Source of the DNA: Nematostella vectensis
Taxonomy: Eukaryota; Cnidaria; Anthozoa; Actiniaria; Edwardsiidae
Direction: 5' to 3'
Length of the DNA: 64,000 nucleotides
NCBI RefSeq assembly: GCF_932526225.1
Contig: NC_064041.1
Location: 2,616,699-2,680,698 of the forward strand
The first letter of the stretch is position 1, and every line of letters begins with the position of its first letter. Shown one piece after another: positions 22,501 to 34,900 of this stretch. The notes below the pieces were generated by a model. It made no database searches and was not told the origin of the DNA. It saw only the letters and a list, made by a program, of their open reading frames with translations. The position numbers and the translations under genes are program-made.

Positions 22501-22979
22501 CATCCAAGGTGTTCGACAAGCCGTCGATTTCCTCCATAATGGCAGGGTCGGGTGATATCGGCCCTTTTGGGGTCACTCCCTTACTTATCGGGGTCCATTG
22601 CAACTTCTTCAGAAAGCTAACATCCGACATATCGGAAGATGTCGCACCTAGCCGGCCATTCTCGAGCTTTGAGTTCGAAATGTCCCTGAGCGGGTCTTCC
22701 ATCTCGACATCCCATTTGACTTCGTTGGTGATTTCCTCATCAAGTTTAGACGATCTCGGCGTCGAGAAAAATCGATTCAGTCCGTCGCTAGGTGTGTTGG
22801 CCGTAGTTTGTGACGTCTCCAGCGATTGCTTTGGTATGTTAAGTTTGCTTATGCTCTTTGATGGGACGGAGAAAGCTCGTTTTGTGGTCGTTGGATCCTT
22901 GCTTTTTGGAGTAGCATTGCTGAATCTCAGACCTCGGTCTGGTAGGGGTTTGACAAGAGAAGGACTGCCAGCCAAAGAC
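19514..22979 (-). CDS. MICAL: Terminal 3.5-kb exon of the MICAL-like gene
   Basis: This single exon carries 1155 codons (residues 1087-2241) and ends SKADEA-TAA. Composition is that of a disordered scaffold. Serine/arginine stretches such as [20 protein letters not shown] lie near the middle, and there are many Ser-Pro and Lys-rich segments. A basic C-terminus ([20 protein letters not shown]) ends the protein. Two short acidic leucine motifs, LDDLILSL and LDYLLNSE, lie 35 residues apart near its start. Codon use is coding-like along the whole exon and antisense frames are shadows. The acceptor TTTTTTCCCAAAG|G completes an Arg codon begun in exon 12. Confidence 0.85.
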
Positions 22980-25900
22980 CTTTGGGAAAAAATTAGACAT
23001 TAATAGAGCTACGAGTGTTAGTTATCTACGCAATTTATAACATCATGTAAAACCTATACGACGCGCAAACGTGTGATCATGTTTTAGACATTGTAATTAC
23101 CTACTCGAAGTATCTCGCGGGCTATGGTACTTACTCGAGGTATATCTTGCAGGCTATGGTACATACTCGAGGTATCTTGCGGGCTATGGTACATACTCGA
23201 GGTATCTTGCAGGCTATGGTACCTCCTCGAGGTATCTTGCAGGCTATGGTACATACTCGAGGTATCTCGCGGGCTATGGTACTTACTCGAGGTATCTTGA
23301 AGGCTATGGTACTTACTCGAGGTATCTTGCAGGCTATGGTACTTTGGAGGTATCTTGCAGGCTATGGTACTTACTCGAGGTATCTTGCAGGCTATGGTAC
23401 CTCCTCGAGGTATCTCGCGGGCTATGGCACTTACTCGAGGTATCTTGCAGGCTATGGTACCTATTCGAGGTATCTCGCGGGCTATGTACTTACTCGATGT
23501 ATCTTGCAGGCAATGGTACTTACTGGAGGTATCTTGCAGACTATGGTACTTACTCGAGGTATCTTGCAGGCTATGTACTTACCCGAGGTATCTTGCAGGC
23601 TATGGTACTTACTCGAGGTATCTTGTAGGCTATGGTACTTACTCGAGGTATCTTGCAGGCTATGGTACTTACTCGAGGTATCTTGCAGGCTATGGTACAT
23701 ACTCGAGGTATCTCGCGGGCTATGGTACTTACTGGAGGTATCTTGAAGGCTATGGTACTTACTCGAGGTATCTTGCAGGCTATGGTACTTTGGAGGTATC
23801 TTGCAGGCTATGGTACTTACTCGAGGTATCTTGCAGGCTATGGTACTTACTCGAGGTATCTTGCAGGATATGTACTTACTCGAGGTATCTTGCGGGCTAT
23901 GTACTTACTCGATGTATCTTGCAGGCAATGGTACTTACTGGAGGTATCTTGCAGGCTATGGTACTTACTCGAGGTATCTTGCTGGCTATGTACTTACCCG
24001 AGGTATCTTGCAGGCTATGGTACTTACTCGAGGTATCTTGTAGGCTATGGTACTTACTCGAGGTATCTTGCAGGCTATGGTACTTACTCGAGGTATCTTG
24101 CAGGCTATGGTACTTACTCGAGGTATTTGGTCAGGATGATAATCGGCTCCTCGGTACTTTTGGTCAGGGGAAAAACGAGAAAGCTCCCAACCTGAAAAAA
24201 CAGATGAGCATATGGTGTACATAAATGTCATCAAACGCTGTGCTGCTTTTGATTAAAGGGGGGACGATGATTGCCAACCATATTGAATCGTACACATGGT
24301 ATAACTAGAAAGACTACAGGCAAAGCTATAGAAAAATTAGATGAGGATGGTCTGCGTAGGCGTGGTGTAGACAAGGTATAAATCAACACAAGGTTGAAAA
24401 GGTATGTTATACAGTACGCCTCTGTGAAACAGAGTGGTTGCGTTTCAAACGCTAGCTCGCTGTCTGCCCTTTTGCGCCTTTTGCTTCGACGAAGGGCTAA
24501 CGCTAGAAGAGTCAGCGCAACGACTCTGTTCCACATTCTTCGTCGATAATTAAAACATTACTTTAATATCCCATAAAAATTTAATGACAAAAAATAACTA
24601 GCCAAGTATCCTAAATACACTAGAACTCGCATTAGCGATAGTTAACCGTTATATACGAATTCCCTTATACTGTTATATGCGGGGTTATATCATAAAAAGT
24701 TGACTGGACTATTTCACGCAAAGCAGAGGCCTTAAACCAGCCTTTTTGTTTTGAAATGGCGGCGTTTTACCAGCGAACTGTCACATTTTGGCGAATGCTA
24801 AGAAAACTAGACCAAACTTAAGGCTAAAATTTTCTTTATGACTACCTCATTATCATACAAATCTGTCATCTTTTGAGCAGTATGGTTTTAATGCTGTACA
24901 GTTAGTCAAAACAGCGACTGAAGTCAGCCTTTTGTACCTTTACTCGAACGATTCAACACTACGATTGTGATTGTTTTCGTTAGAGCACGCGCATGCGCAT
25001 ACGTTATTCAGCACTGTCGAGGCCACTATCAAAACAGTAATTTACACAACTCCTTAGAAAGCGAGCAAGTACGCAGCTGCTTTGTCTCCTATTATCTTTG
25101 TTCTAAGAAAGGAGTTCTTTTGTCTCTATTCTTCTCGTTCTTTGTGTCGAGGTGCGGATATTGTTCATTTGCCCAATCAAATTTCAGCTTGTAAGAGCTG
25201 CGTACTGACCCAAAAAACGCAGGGAAATAAACACAGGTATCCCGACACCTACCTCCACCCATCCACTCGCGGTCATGAACAGCTTGGCGTTCCTTACAGT
25301 CCACACGAACTTCTTAAACTTGACGCGACTCTTGTAAATACGACGAAACTTATCGTCTTTGGGATTTTTGTGGATAAGTCTGTAAATCGAAATGAATAAA
25401 ATAAATAACGAATGAAATAAATGTATAATTTGAAAAAATAACAACGGGGCTAATTGTCGGGAAAATTTTGTTGAGCGTCCACGTGGCTGTATTTCGTAGA
25501 TCAAACCAAGAAGCTGATAATCGCAGCATTGCTAAAACTTCGTAAAGTATACTCAATGATAGTAAAAAAATCATTCATAGTTAGTAGCATTTAAATATTG
25601 TCGCCTTTAATCAGCTCCCATGAAATATGTACATGTACACCAGCATTTACCTATACCCCAAAAACTGGAATTCGACTCTGCCCAATTTTTGTTTTTGGTG
25701 TATTGTATTCATTCTTCTGGTTCACGAAGACGACTATTTGGGCTTTTTGTATTTACCAGCATTTACCTAAATACATCAACCAGGAACCTGAGGGATGCGC
25801 GCGCACGGTCCTTGGCCAGGGTTTCGGTAAGGCTTTCCAGCAGTTTCTCCATCCTATAAATCTCTGGTGAACTGAAGCTCGGAGCTGCCCGACCTTTCTT

Positions 25901-28900
25901 CGGCGTTTTTTGTACGATGCTCGTTTCATCTCTGTTGGATTCCGTGGCCTTCGAGTTGTTTTCTTTATTGTCCTCCAGAGCCGATATAAAAGTCTTTTGG
26001 TAGATCTTTGGGTTGAGGGATTTAGGATCTGGGCTATCTGTGCTTTCCTCGTCAAGGTAGGAAAATCCCCGACTCAATGCCAGCATCTTTTCACACTACA
26101 ATAAAAATATTGTGAGTTGATTCGTGCACGACATGCCATTAAAAAAAAGATTGCAAATGCAAGTGGCAAATGGAAAAGTGACTTTCTACTCAGAAAAAAA
26201 TACATTGGGACTTTAAAATGTGGATAAATCACGAATATCCTTATAAATAATCATTAAAAAAAGCTGAGGCCAGTCTTCCATTTGCCAATGGTCCTTAGCA
26301 CTTGAATAAATCCACTTGCATCACTGTAAAATAATCGTCTCCAAGTGATTACACTGCTAAATTTACTCAAATCAGCTTCATTTTAGATGATAAGTTACTA
26401 CATGGAAATCCCTCTTTCACCCCTCCCCCTCTTCCTCACCTTTTTTTATCTTTTAGAAATTTGAACAAATTTTAAAGAAATCCAGAATCTGCTAAAGCTT
26501 GAGGAAAGGGAGGAGGAAAATGGTAAATGGAAAAAAAGAGAGAGAAGAAAAGAGTATAAAATAATAAATAGAAGTAAAAAATAAATCAGTCGGAAGGGAG
26601 AGTTAAAAAAAATATGTTCTCATTAGGGGTAAGCTTGGAAAAAATACCTTGTCTTTTCCTTTGTTTAGCGTTGTTTTTTGAAAAAGGCATTACAGGCCGT
26701 CGAAAGGACGATTTATTAGGCCATAAGAGGTTATAGCTAGAATTCTAGTCTTACCATTTCTAGAGACACCTGTCTTGTCATCTTAGCGCGATGCTTATTG
26801 GCTACATCACACAATTTCGGCGGGGTTTTCCCCTCTACGTGGGCAATCGCAGTTGGTCCCCAGTCAATTACGGGAGAAGGTGGTTTCCTAAGAGTCTTTA
26901 CTTGGTCCTTTCCACTAAAATCTTTGTATTGGTCAGCACTCTGTGGATTTTGGGTTTCAAGCATATTGCTATCCTTTTTGTCATCGGTCTGATCAATGGC
27001 CAATTCTCCCCTAGGGCAAAATATCTTGTGTTAGTGACAGAAAGTATAGGAGCATCTTAAGAAGACGACGAAAACATGGCAAACGTTAAGTAAGCATTAT
27101 TGGAGACGCGTTCACGTAAAATGATTTTTTAGATTACGCTTTCCATGCATCGTGAATTTTCGCCTAGCTTGTTGTTGTTGTTTAATGGCGTAAGGCACTG
27201 TTTCTACAATATTTTCTTGTGAAAAAGTACCGTTCTGTTAAAAAAATTCGGGTACTTTGTCTGTACTCCGAAAAGACATTTTCGTTTTAGAAATATGTCA
27301 AACATTAGATCGCATCATCAGGCGCGTAAAACACCCTTGGCCGCCAAAAAGCGATTCATTTCTTATTGAAGGCGCGTAATTACTTATTATGCATATGATA
27401 CTATGATGCCTATAATTGCGCATACCCTCCCCTCCCTCCGCCAATCTTGGTAACACGCCTGGTCAACAACACAAGAAATGATAAAGAGGCATATAAAACA
27501 ATCTCCTTCGAAGTCACTCAGAACTCTGCCAGATAAAGTGATTAATCTCAAACGCAATACAAAGGAGGCTTTAGTAACACCTACATATCGAGCGTGCGAG
27601 GATGGACGGGATCCCTGTTTTTTGGCTTTGGCGTGTTTAGGCTGTTGAACTTGTTGACGGCGTTCCGCACGAGTCCGCGAGCACCGGTGGACAGCTAGTA
27701 AGTAGAGAAAAGATGCGCACCTGTTATTTGATTTTGTTCAATTGTAACTGCCCATTTACAGCGCCAAGACACAATTAACGCCAGCTCTAAAGAAGGTGAG
27801 ATTACAGAAGAAGATTAGAGAAGCAAAATTTAAGAAAAATGCTTGGATTTAATTATCCTGAGAGACTATTATCTAGACTTTAACCAAATAATATCAAGCA
27901 ATCCTAAACGAGGAAAAAAAAATGAAAAGGGAAAAGAAAACAATATAAAAATAAAACAACAAATGGGGAACAAACAAAGAAAACTAAAATAAACATAATA
28001 AAAGGAATATGATAATGACAGAAAAATCAATTGCTGCGGCAGTTATTTCTATTGCCGACAATAGCCGGCAGTAGAAACAGAATCGAATGCTGCTACGACA
28101 ACGTGTAGAAAACCTGGCATACACGCGAAAGAACAACTAAAAAGCAACGAAGGCAACGACCAACATCACACAACACAAGGGCCCCTCAGAAGTAGAGATA
28201 GGACAACTGCATCATAGATAGTGATAGCAACAAAATCCAAGCAAAAGAAATACCAGCAAAGCAAAACCAACTTGGCTGTGTAAGTATACTGATATGTATA
28301 TAGTCAGATTTTATTTTGACTAAAAGAACTTCTCACTTTCGACAGTCCTCTGTCTCCATTGAGCCTGCAATCATCCATTAACAGCGGCGTGGCCATAGCT
28401 AGCATCGCTGCCATGCGCACCCCGGAGGACACGTCTCTATGTGACGTCCCGTCGTCATTTCTGCCTGGACTCATCTGAGAGAGCACTGGTACCGCGCTCT
28501 CGGACCGCTTAGGAGAAAGGCTTGCAACAAAAGAGGGTATGTGTTATCAAGCGTATACGGGTTTTGCGCAAAGAAGATAGGCTTGCAACAAAAGAGGGTA
28601 TGTGTTATCAAGCGTATAAGGGTTTTGCGCAAAGAAGAAAGGCTTGCAACAAAAGAGGGTATGTGTTATCGAGCGTATAAGGGTTTTGCGCAAAGAAGAA
28701 AGGCTTGCAACAAAAGAGGGTATGTGTTATCAAGCGTATACGGGTTTTGCGCAAAGAAGATAGGCTTGCAACAAAAGAGGGTATGTGTTATCAAGCGTCT
28801 AAGGGTTTTGCGCAAAGTAGAAAGGCTTGCAACAAAAGAGGGTATGTGTTATCAAGCGTATAAGGGTTTTGCGCAAAGAAGATAGGCTTGCAACAAAAGA

Positions 28901-31900
28901 GGTTATGTGTTATCAAGCTAATAAGGGTTTTGCCCAAAAGCAAGACGGGTATAAAGTGCTATCAACCTTAAAGGTTTGCCCAAAGGAAATAGCCGTCCTG
29001 CAACAAAGGCGGTCTATGCGTTATCAATGTAACAAAGATTTTGCCCAAAGGTGAAGGGAGCGGCATATACGAGGGTATCGGACTTAAAGTTTGTTGGTTG
29101 ACCTGCGTGACAAAGTTTTTGGTTTTGAGAACGACTTAACAATATGTATCTAAAGTAATAACTAGGGAATTTGGGAGGTTGTTATCATAGCAGTTGATGG
29201 CTTATAGATCATCCAAGTCGTTTCAGATCCTGGGTGTATGTGCCCCCTCACCCTCCCTTACTTTAACGGATGGCTTACGCCTGCTTCAAAAAGCTGAGGC
29301 CATTAAACTTACCTCTTGATATCGTCCCAGACGTTCACTTGCTTGCCTTGCTTGGGTGGTGGCGTTCTGATGTCCACATCACTCGTCGCTCTCTTCAAGA
29401 CCCCTTTTGCTTCCCTCTCCTGATTAAAAGCCTCCAGCGAGCCCTTCAAATTCCCAGTTGTCACTGATCTACGCATAGGGCGTTTACGGTCCTTGGGTAG
29501 TTGGGCTACCTCGCTATTTTTCGCTGTGCGCGCTTCCATCTCTGCGATGATTTCCCGAGCTGATCTACGATTGGGATCTCCCCTCTGGAAAGGCCTGCCT
29601 TCAACACTACCTTTCCTCTCTGTGATACTTGCTTTCCTACTTGAGCCTTCCACAAGGGCTCCTTGCGTTGGTTTAACATTTTCCTCGACATTTTCGAGAG
29701 AAGCTATAGCTTCAACATTGGTCGCGCGACTTAGTTTCGCTTTCCTGCTTCGCCCAAACCCGAAAAAACTTCTTTTACGAGAATGTTTTTCCTCCACTGG
29801 CACAACTTGGTCAGGAACTGGACTCGAAATCACGCGGAACACTTTCGACTTTTTACCCGATTTCTTTCCCTTTTTACCGCTCGTCTTTCCTCCCGACACC
29901 TCCTCTGGACTTGAGACCGAAGCATCTGCCTTTTTAACCTTTTTTCCCTTCTTTTTACAACGTTTTCCTGAATATTCCGAGGCATCTTCCCCGCCGGATG
30001 TGAAGTCATTCAAAGGTGTCTTTCTTCCCGTCATTCTCGGCGAGGAAACGTCTTCTATGCTTGAGCAAGGAGATGGATTGGCACTGTATTTCTCCACGCT
30101 TAGTTGTGCTCCAACTTTCAAGCGATTCTTATTCTTCCCCATAGTAGGCTTTGCTCCGGTGCTGATAGTCCGCTTCTTGGATCCTGTGAGTTGACAGGGA
30201 ACAGACATGAGTGTGTGGAATGTTGCTGTATTATACTAAGTAAACAATTCATTTTTTTATAACTTTTTTAAGTCCTTAGGTGAGCACGAGACAAAGGGTG
30301 GCAAGTTTGACAAGCATCATTTTGAAATCTACAGTGAATATAATAGAAAACCAATTGTGGAAGATCTTTTTGTAGAATCTAATAAATATTCATCTTAGAG
30401 ATGCATTCGATTGCCCTGGAGAATCAATATATGCATAAAGCTGGTACCGTGGAAACGAAAAGAAGCTTTTACTTTAAACCTGCATTTGAAAAGTTTCTAC
30501 CACTTCCAAGCGAAAAAAATAAAAACAATAAAAAGGTAAACGAATAGAGCAATAAACAAATAAGTTATGAAACAAAGAATCGTCAAAGTCAATCAATCGT
30601 CAATAAAGTACTTAATTTCTAAATAATTATTTTGAAGTTTCTCGCAAATATACCCAATGGAATTTTTCATCAACAATCTTTTTATATCACGCAATATATT
30701 AGTGAGCAGATACTCGGGTCTATTCTTAAAGGCGGTATTATTGAAGCTGAATAATATACTATAAATATTATATGAAACATCTTCCACTAAAAAGCGCGAA
30801 AAGTGAAAATAAAATAGAAAAATACAAAATAATTAACACAAATAAACACAAACTTGAAACGCTCTGCATAGTATGGATTATTTGCTTACCCCCGAGGTAA
30901 CTAAGCGGACTGCCTAGACTGTAGTCAGCGTTGACGGGGTCATCCGTATCGTACAGATGGTATACCTGTGGATGGAACAAAGAGTTTGTTGTTATTTGAA
31001 CCAGTTGAACCACGAGCTGCCTGTCTTTTAAGCGGTAAATCTACGACATTTTGCGCGCAGGGGTAAATTCGGGGGCTACCCGTGCTTTAGGCGGGAAATC
31101 TAAGACGCGCGCTTACCCCATCAAGCTTGCGATGCGGGACGGTCTTGTATAGCGTGCAGGGGTTAATCCGCGGGCTACCTGTGCTTTAGGCGGGAAATCT
31201 AAACACGCGCGCTTACCTCATCAAGCTTGCGATGCGGGACGGTCTTGTATCGCGTGCAGGGGTTAATGGAGTAGGCTGCATGGTTCTTGTGTAAATTCTC
31301 GTTACTAGTCCCGCTCAACAGACGGTAGATGTTTTCCCGCTCACTGAGGATTTGCAGAGGGGGTTTGTCCTGGGCGAATGAGCGCACCATCCATGCCGCG
31401 TCCAGGGCACTCAGAACACCGCGGGCGCAACCAGAACCAGTCGGCCAAAACGGCTACAAGACAAGGGTTAGTTTGCATTTAGCAGGTGGAAAAAATATAC
31501 AAGAACGGTGCATGTATAATTTACGAAACCGAGAGTTTTTTTAAAAAAATGTCAAGAAATGCTACATAAAACGTCTTTGCAAAAAAAAAAAAAGTTTAGT
31601 TGGGCTCTAGTTGCATAATAGACCTTCAAAAGTCATAATAGATTCTTAAAATGGACACAACGATTACTAAGTTTCCTTGAGTTGAAATAAGTGCTTGGAA
31701 ACTGTCAAATTTTCGGGAATTGGTAAATAAAAACTAGATCAAACTAACCCCCAAATCCTTTGTATGAAACCCTTTTTAGCTAACAAATCTGTCTGTTCGT
31801 TGTACATGCCGTAAACTGCTTTTTGAAGTTTTACTAAGCGAAGCCTAAGCGAAGAATTGGCTTATCCCTTTGTTTTATAGCCCGTGTATTCAATTGCCAG

Positions 31901-34900
31901 GTACTTTAATTAAAATACCTCGAGTAAGCTGTCGCCCACGAGCCCTATCAGCAGCTTGCTTCCCTTCCTCTCTCGTATGCGCGCGCTGTTTTCGGCCTTC
32001 TTGATTGACGTGAAATCGAACACTGCAACATCCGGTTGACCTGAGAAAAGACAATATTTAGCTATCTGCCCCATAGCAATGCCTTCATAGCTATTGTTGA
32101 ACATGTCCCGAAAGAAAGCTTGTATTAGGGAGACCGATTTGTCCAACACAGGCTAGCTGATACTTGTTTGCCACAAGTGTATCTGCCCGCCCGTCCTGTT
32201 TGTCTCCCTGTATGTCTACCCGCCAGTTAGTTCGTCTGCTATAGTCAGTTTATCTATTTTATCTACTTTAAACTCGTCCATCGTCTGTCCATCCGTCTAT
32301 CTTTCTATAAATTCGTCTGTTTCTGGCATTGCCTTCGAATTTGTTTGTCTGTCTGTCTGTCTGTTTGTCTGTCTCTTTTCCCGTTCATTTGTCTGTTTTG
32401 TGCTTCTTCCTGTTGATTTTTTTTTCTGTTTTGCTGCCTACTGCCTATACCCCTCTCGAAGCCCAGCCATCAGTCCGTTTGTCTATTACCCATAATGCCC
32501 CTCACCCCTGTCCGTGATCTTGAACTCGAAGGTGTCCAGCTGTCCCCTCGTGGCATAGTGCACGGTGTCGATCACGTATCGCATTAGCTCGTCCTGGTTC
32601 ACGTTACCATCAGCAAGCAGCTGCGCCGAGTCTTTGACGTAATCCTGACAAACACAACAAGAGGTTGATATGACAGCTTTATATGATACGTTATCTGGTG
32701 ATAACCAGCTTTATTTGTGACCCGCGCAGTAGTATGAAATCCTCTCAAAATTGGTCGTAAGCTATCTCAATATTCTTTAGAAAGAACCATTTTGTGACCC
32801 ACCCCCCCCCCCCCCTCCATAACTTATGCTACCTTACTGCCGTATACTTTGTAATACGTTTAGGACTTCCACCCACCCTAACACGGGGGTCGGATCCAGC
32901 GAATCTGGATACTTTTTAAACGCTGTTGTAAGTGAATAAAAATGAATCCGTATACTATGGTCCATAGTGTGGAGGTGGAATCCGTATAAAAATGAAACGA
33001 TGGCGTCATATCGCAGGCGGGTTTGCTGTTTTGAACATGCGCATATCATAAAAATGATGTAACGGCGTACTTTTCGCCGTTTTCTGACGTTTGAATCCGT
33101 GTTACTGTGGATAACCCCTAACAAACCTGAGTCATACCTTTGTCAGTACACCCCTCTCAAGCAGAAGAAGCTACCGTGACAAATGCGTTACCTTTACTAT
33201 GTCACGTAACCAAGGAACCTGAGTCATACCTTTTTCAGAACACCCCTCTCAAGCAGACTCGCCTTAGCGGATGTCATGACAAAGTAATGCGTCTCATCCT
33301 TGTAATACACGATATTCTCGAGCTTGATTCCTTTCTGCTGGTACAGCTTGTCGAAAAACGCGGGGTTGAACTGGTACGCGATGCCGCTGATCTCTTCTAC
33401 GTTAACCTCGGGCTCAGTATAGTGGTTGACGAAGTTGACGGTGATCCCGATGGCGAGAGAACCTGGGACGAGTAAGAAAAGGCTTGCACTGTGATCAAAT
33501 CTATTCATCCTTTAAATCAATATAAACGACAATATCGATATTATCTCACTCCACGCCAGTTTAAAACTCCGATAACACTGTTTTATTATTGATCCTCTAT
33601 GTTTAAATTATAATCCAGGATAAGCCCCTTCTCAGAAATAAAGTATAGCAGTTGTTTATTTGCAGTGCGACACATACGTGGCCGACTTGACAGTTTTAGG
33701 GAGAGATGGGCTCTCTAGCCAACCAGCATTGCAAAGAATACTTCAGTATATATCACAACATGAAAGAAACTTCCTAGTCTAACGTTTGTCTCAATCACAA
33801 CTGCAATCCTTCAGTTACGATAGTTGCTATATTCTTAACAACATAGTTGCACATCAAAAGAAAGTTAACAGGTGACAGTTGCCATCGAAAAGCCTTGACG
33901 TGAAACAATCATACAAAATATTTTTTGTGAAACTCAATTAACCTATTGACTGGCCTATACTGGCTATTTTTGACTGAAAACAGATACCTCCCCCCCCCTA
34001 TTTTGAGTTTTATACAGCCCGTCAAACACCGCTATTTCTAGTCAGCGGTATGCTAGCTTTCCAACAGTGCTTTGCGGTCCCGTTTTAAATCCCTTGTCGC
34101 TGTGCTGATACGAGCACAAGTTGATGGTTGCTTGTATTTTTTTATAAAAAATACAGCTATGAGTATATTGGGAGAGTGTCCTAGGACATCATGAAGTCTA
34201 TTGGGACATAATTGAGTGCTGTGCTTATGGATATCTGCAAGCAAAGGTTGATTTATGCTGATTTATTTCTTGTTTGGCTTTGCCTGGATGAGTAAATAAT
34301 TTTCCAATGAACCACCACAGCTATCCTACATGCTGTCTTTCTGAAACCAAATTAATTCCTAAATTACACTGCTATTCTGGGTCTGTATGACCTGGAATTG
34401 ATTTGTTTGGCTTTGGGGTGAAAAGACTTTGGGGCTTTGGGATCTCCCAAGATGCTTTGCAATCCGTAATGGCATCCAAGTGGTCTCACAAGCTTTCAAG
34501 ATGTGGACATGGTGTTTGAGGCAATTCAATGGACCTGAGGATCAGAATAAAGGTATCTCTATGTGTCTTGAGCTGTGTTTGCTGATCTCTCGCCCTTGTG
34601 TGGTATTTTGAGCGTTTTATTGAAGGGGTGTTTATGCTTTTTTTCCTTGTAGGATTTGAAATTTTTTAACGAACCTGAGCTATTACTTGGCTAAAGAGTA
34701 GTTGCTATCACCTTGATTGGATCTTCAAGACCATTTTTATGCCCCCCTCCAATTATTTTTGAAAAATATAAGGAAATAACTAGTAGGTTAATCTTCCCGT
34801 ATTGTGCCCCTTCATTGTTTTGAGGCCTGCTTCGACACAGGAAATTCATACAAAAACACTTAACAACTACCAAAAATTAATCACCAATGTGGAGAGAACG

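Noticed and set aside
22419-23003. 194-codon plus-strand frame
   Set aside because: Antisense shadow of MICAL exon 13; the minus strand has intact splice phase and continuity.
28519-29045. CRISPR-like regular repeat
   Set aside because: The 61-bp units are contiguous with no unique spacers, and the DNA is eukaryotic.
29313-30183. Separate gene starting at MGKNKN in exon 8
   Set aside because: A strong acceptor joins this exon in phase to exon 7, making continuity with MICAL the simpler reading; not fully excluded.
29493-30194. 233-codon plus-strand frame
   Set aside because: Antisense shadow of MICAL exon 8.
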